DNA of 8,949 bases, from the NCBI GenBank assembly GCA_903849835.1, contig CAINKA010000059.1, positions 1-8,949 on the forward strand. Reading direction: 5' to 3'. The first letter of the stretch is position 1. The number at the start of each line of letters is the position of its first letter. The position numbers and the translations under genes are program-made. Below the pieces are notes generated by a model, which saw nothing but the letters and a program-made list of their open reading frames with translations, did no database searches and had not been told where the DNA came from. Below are positions 7,676-8,949 of the stretch, piece by piece. This DNA is from an uncultured Alphaproteobacteria bacterium (GTDB lineage Bacteria; Pseudomonadota; Alphaproteobacteria; Rickettsiales; UBA1997).

Positions 7676-8309
7676 CTCTTCAATTCAAAAAATAATCAGC
7701 TACGCAAGTTTAATTTCTTGCGTAGCTTTTTTTTATTTTTCTGAATCGGAAAGTTTTGCTGCGAATAAATTTGCTGAAGAAAATTCGGAAGAAATAAAGC
7801 AGATCGAAGCCTATCTCAACAACATCAAGAATCTTTCGGCAAAATTTATTCAGGAATCTGGCAGCGGAAGTTTGGTTGAAGGAAAATTTTTTCTTTCACG
7901 TCCCGGAAAAATGCGAATTGAATATTCCGCACAGCCAAAAATTTTAATCATCGTCAATGGATCGATTTTATCTTATCACGATGTAGAGCTTGATGAAACC
8001 TCGCGTCTCAGCACTAACACAACTCCCGCCTCTTTCCTAACCAGAGCTAATATTTCTTTCGATGCTATGGACGTCGAAATTACCAGCGTAAAAAAGTCTG
8101 CTGATCAAATTAAAATTTCGGTGATGAAAAAAAATCGAAAAGAAGCGGGAGAATTTAGCTTGGTTTTTGCCAGAAATCCGCTCAAGTTTTTAAAGATGGA
8201 AGTCAAAAATGATTTGGACCAAATCGTTACGGTTACACTTTCAAACATTGATTTTATGACTCCGATCTCGGACAAAATATTCGTGATCAAAAACGACGAT
8301 AGCCTTTAA
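7644..8309 (+). CDS. lolA: LolA-family outer-membrane lipoprotein carrier protein
   Basis: Periplasmic chaperone of the LolA family (221 residues), which by family knowledge carries lipoproteins from the inner-membrane LolCDE complex to the outer membrane. Residues 1-39 read as a signal peptide with a hydrophobic stretch at about 17-32 and likely cleavage at SFA|A. Family features: an N-terminal helix IKQIEAYLNNIKNLSAKFIQ (51-70), the core GKFFLSRPGKMRIEY (80-94), PKILIIVNGSILSYHD (98-113) and TPASFLT (127-133). I chose the ATG at 7644 because GAAGG lies 8 nt upstream (7631-7635) and it begins MKK. An in-frame ATG 24 bp earlier lacks such support. The start lies inside the symporter gene. Codons 19-29 form the stem-loop of an intrinsic terminator. 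The next gene, tolR-like, starts 1 bp after the stop. The family call is good; a few alphaproteobacterial LolA-like proteins have unproven substrates. Confidence 0.85.
   Translation: MKKLTTHAKLNSSIQKIISYASLISCVAFFYFSESESFAANKFAEENSEEIKQIEAYLNNIKNLSAKFIQESGSGSLVEGKFFLSRPGKMRIEYSAQPKILIIVNGSILSYHDVELDETSRLSTNTTPASFLTRANISFDAMDVEITSVKKSADQIKISVMKKNRKEAGEFSLVFARNPLKFLKMEVKNDLDQIVTVTLSNIDFMTPISDKIFVIKNDDSL
7698..7734 (+). terminator. Intrinsic terminator embedded in the lolA signal-peptide codons
   Basis: A perfect 11-bp stem (AGCTACGCAAG at 7698-7708 with CTTGCGTAGCT at 7717-7727) has an 8-nt loop and is followed at once by a T-run (7728-7734), then A and five more T. It begins 22 nt after the symporter stop codon, the normal place for a terminator of that gene. 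Yet the same bases are lolA codons 19-31 (SYASLISCVAFFY). A ribosome starting at 7644 would run over the stem and could prevent termination, so it may work as a translation-dependent attenuator. The structure is seen directly; the regulatory role is inference. Confidence 0.8.
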
Positions 8310-8310
8310 A

Positions 8311-8730
8311 ATGTCCTTCTCCTTCGAAACAAGACTCAGCAAAAAACGTCGCATCATTAGCGATATCAACATCACACCTTTCGTCGATGTCTTGCTGGTT
8401 TTGTTGATTATTTTTATGGTCGCGGCTCCGATGATGACTAGCTCAATCAACGTTGATTTGCCTGGCGGGACGACAAATCCTTTAAACGAAAAAACTCAGC
8501 CAATTTCTATTTCCGTAAAAGCTGATGGCTCAATTTTTTTGCAAGAAGAGCAGATTAAAATCACTGCCCTACCCTCAAAATTATTGAGCCTCACGAATAA
8601 TAACTTGAGCAATAAAATTCATGTCAGAGCTGACAAAAAATTAGATTATGGCCGCGTGATGGAAGTTGTAAAAACCGTTAGCGGCACTGGTTTTAATCAA
8701 GTTGTTTTAGTTACCGAACTTACTCAATGA
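8311..8730 (+). CDS. tolR: TolR/ExbD-family proton-channel-associated protein
   Basis: Inner-membrane component of a Tol-Pal or Ton energy-transducing complex, 139 residues, typical length. A basic cytoplasmic start (RLSKKRR) leads to the hallmark ISDINITPFVDVLLVLLIIF (17-36). Asp26 in the single membrane helix corresponds to the essential Asp of TolR (Asp23 in E. coli), which takes part in proton flow. The periplasmic domain ends with IHVRADKKLDYGRVMEV (103-119) and a TGFNQVVLVTE tail (126-136), the usual ExbD/TolR fold. No Shine-Dalgarno is seen; the start lies 1 bp after the lolA stop, so translational coupling is likely. The following gene overlaps by ATGA. TolR is preferred over ExbD because of the TolA-like gene that follows, but ExbD remains possible. 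The usual upstream tolQ/exbB is absent and replaced by lolA. Confidence 0.88.
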   Translation: MSFSFETRLSKKRRIISDINITPFVDVLLVLLIIFMVAAPMMTSSINVDLPGGTTNPLNEKTQPISISVKADGSIFLQEEQIKITALPSKLLSLTNNNLSNKIHVRADKKLDYGRVMEVVKTVSGTGFNQVVLVTELTQ

Positions 8731-8949
8731 TTAAAAATCTTCTCTATTCTCTATTCCTTCATTTCTTGCTGCTCACGGTTATTTACGCCAATTTTAATTT
8801 GAAAAATATTGAAGAAAACAAAACCAGTGAGATTGCTGTGAGCTTGATTTCATTGAACGGAAGCGAAGATTCTAGCAAAACGAAATTGGATTCAGCTTTG
8901 GAAACAAAAGAAAAATTAGATTCGAAAGAAAAAAAACAAATTCTAGAAA
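8727..8949 (+). CDS. TolA/TonB-like membrane-anchored periplasmic protein, N-terminal part
   Basis: Partial gene, 74 codons before the window ends. It begins with a short basic segment (MIKN) and one membrane helix (about LLYSLFLHFLLLTVIYA, 5-21), followed by a very Lys/Glu/Ser-rich region (residues 30-74) of the kind that precedes the rod domain of TolA or the linker of TonB. The helix has Ser8-x3-His12, the first half of the S-H-L-S pattern by which TolA and TonB contact TolQ/ExbB; Ile19 and Phe23 occupy the later L and S positions. The ATGA overlap with the tolR-like stop (8727-8730) places it in the same operon. The identity of the C-terminal domain is unknown, so TolA versus TonB cannot be settled. 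Confidence 0.7.
   Translation, partial: MIKNLLYSLFLHFLLLTVIYANFNLKNIEENKTSEIAVSLISLNGSEDSSKTKLDSALETKEKLDSKEKKQILE

Noticed and set aside
1..8949. CRISPR array, tRNA, rRNA or integrase/transposase genes
   Set aside because: No regularly spaced short repeats with unique spacers, no tRNA-like cloverleaf and no recombinase motifs were seen. The only dispersed repeats are those in the adhesin gene and the REP-like element.

Overview
The window (about 8.9 kb, AT-rich by eye) reads as a Gram-negative chromosome segment. It carries a two-partner-secretion adhesin, LolA and Tol/Ton-type envelope proteins, and a periplasmic TAXI binding protein. Standard TAG, TAA and TGA stops are all used. The LolA form, the mix of genes and the low GC are compatible with an AT-rich alphaproteobacterium, possibly host-associated, but this placement is tentative. 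Five of the six gene starts have no obvious Shine-Dalgarno sequence; lolA is the exception.

Left part, minus strand (70-6238). A gene for a TAXI-family solute-binding protein (5188-6159) has a good sigma70-like promoter at 6210-6238. Downstream of it, on the same strand, is a 1655-residue filamentous-haemagglutinin-type TpsA exoprotein (97-5064). A perfect 31-bp inverted repeat (5094-5168) built from a REP-like palindromic unit lies between them. The adhesin has a signal peptide, a clear TPS secretion domain and a very long repetitive beta-helix region. Its repeats are organised into higher-order blocks, including a 48-bp exact direct repeat 1,320 bp apart in frame. It ends with a non-repetitive segment containing two cysteines. 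No TpsB pore gene, CDI toxin domain or immunity gene is visible inside the window.

Middle (6160-6448) is a 289-bp divergent intergenic region. It holds the TAXI promoter and a probable plus-strand promoter, the latter enclosed by a 12-bp perfect inverted repeat.

Right part, plus strand (6449-8949). A tightly packed set runs from a DAACS-family acidic amino acid/dicarboxylate symporter, through a LolA-family lipoprotein carrier and a TolR/ExbD-family protein, to the start of a TolA/TonB-like protein cut by the window edge. Junctions are a 32-bp overlap, a 1-bp gap and a 4-bp ATGA overlap. The most interesting structure is a textbook intrinsic terminator (7698-7734) just after the symporter stop. 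It lies inside the lolA reading frame and encodes the hydrophobic core of LolA's signal peptide. This suggests that readthrough into the envelope genes may depend on translation of the lolA start.

Functionally, the two transport genes sit back to back and could serve related acidic substrates. The lolA-tolR-tolA-like set belongs to outer-membrane maintenance or energy transduction, although no tolQ/exbB is present next to it.
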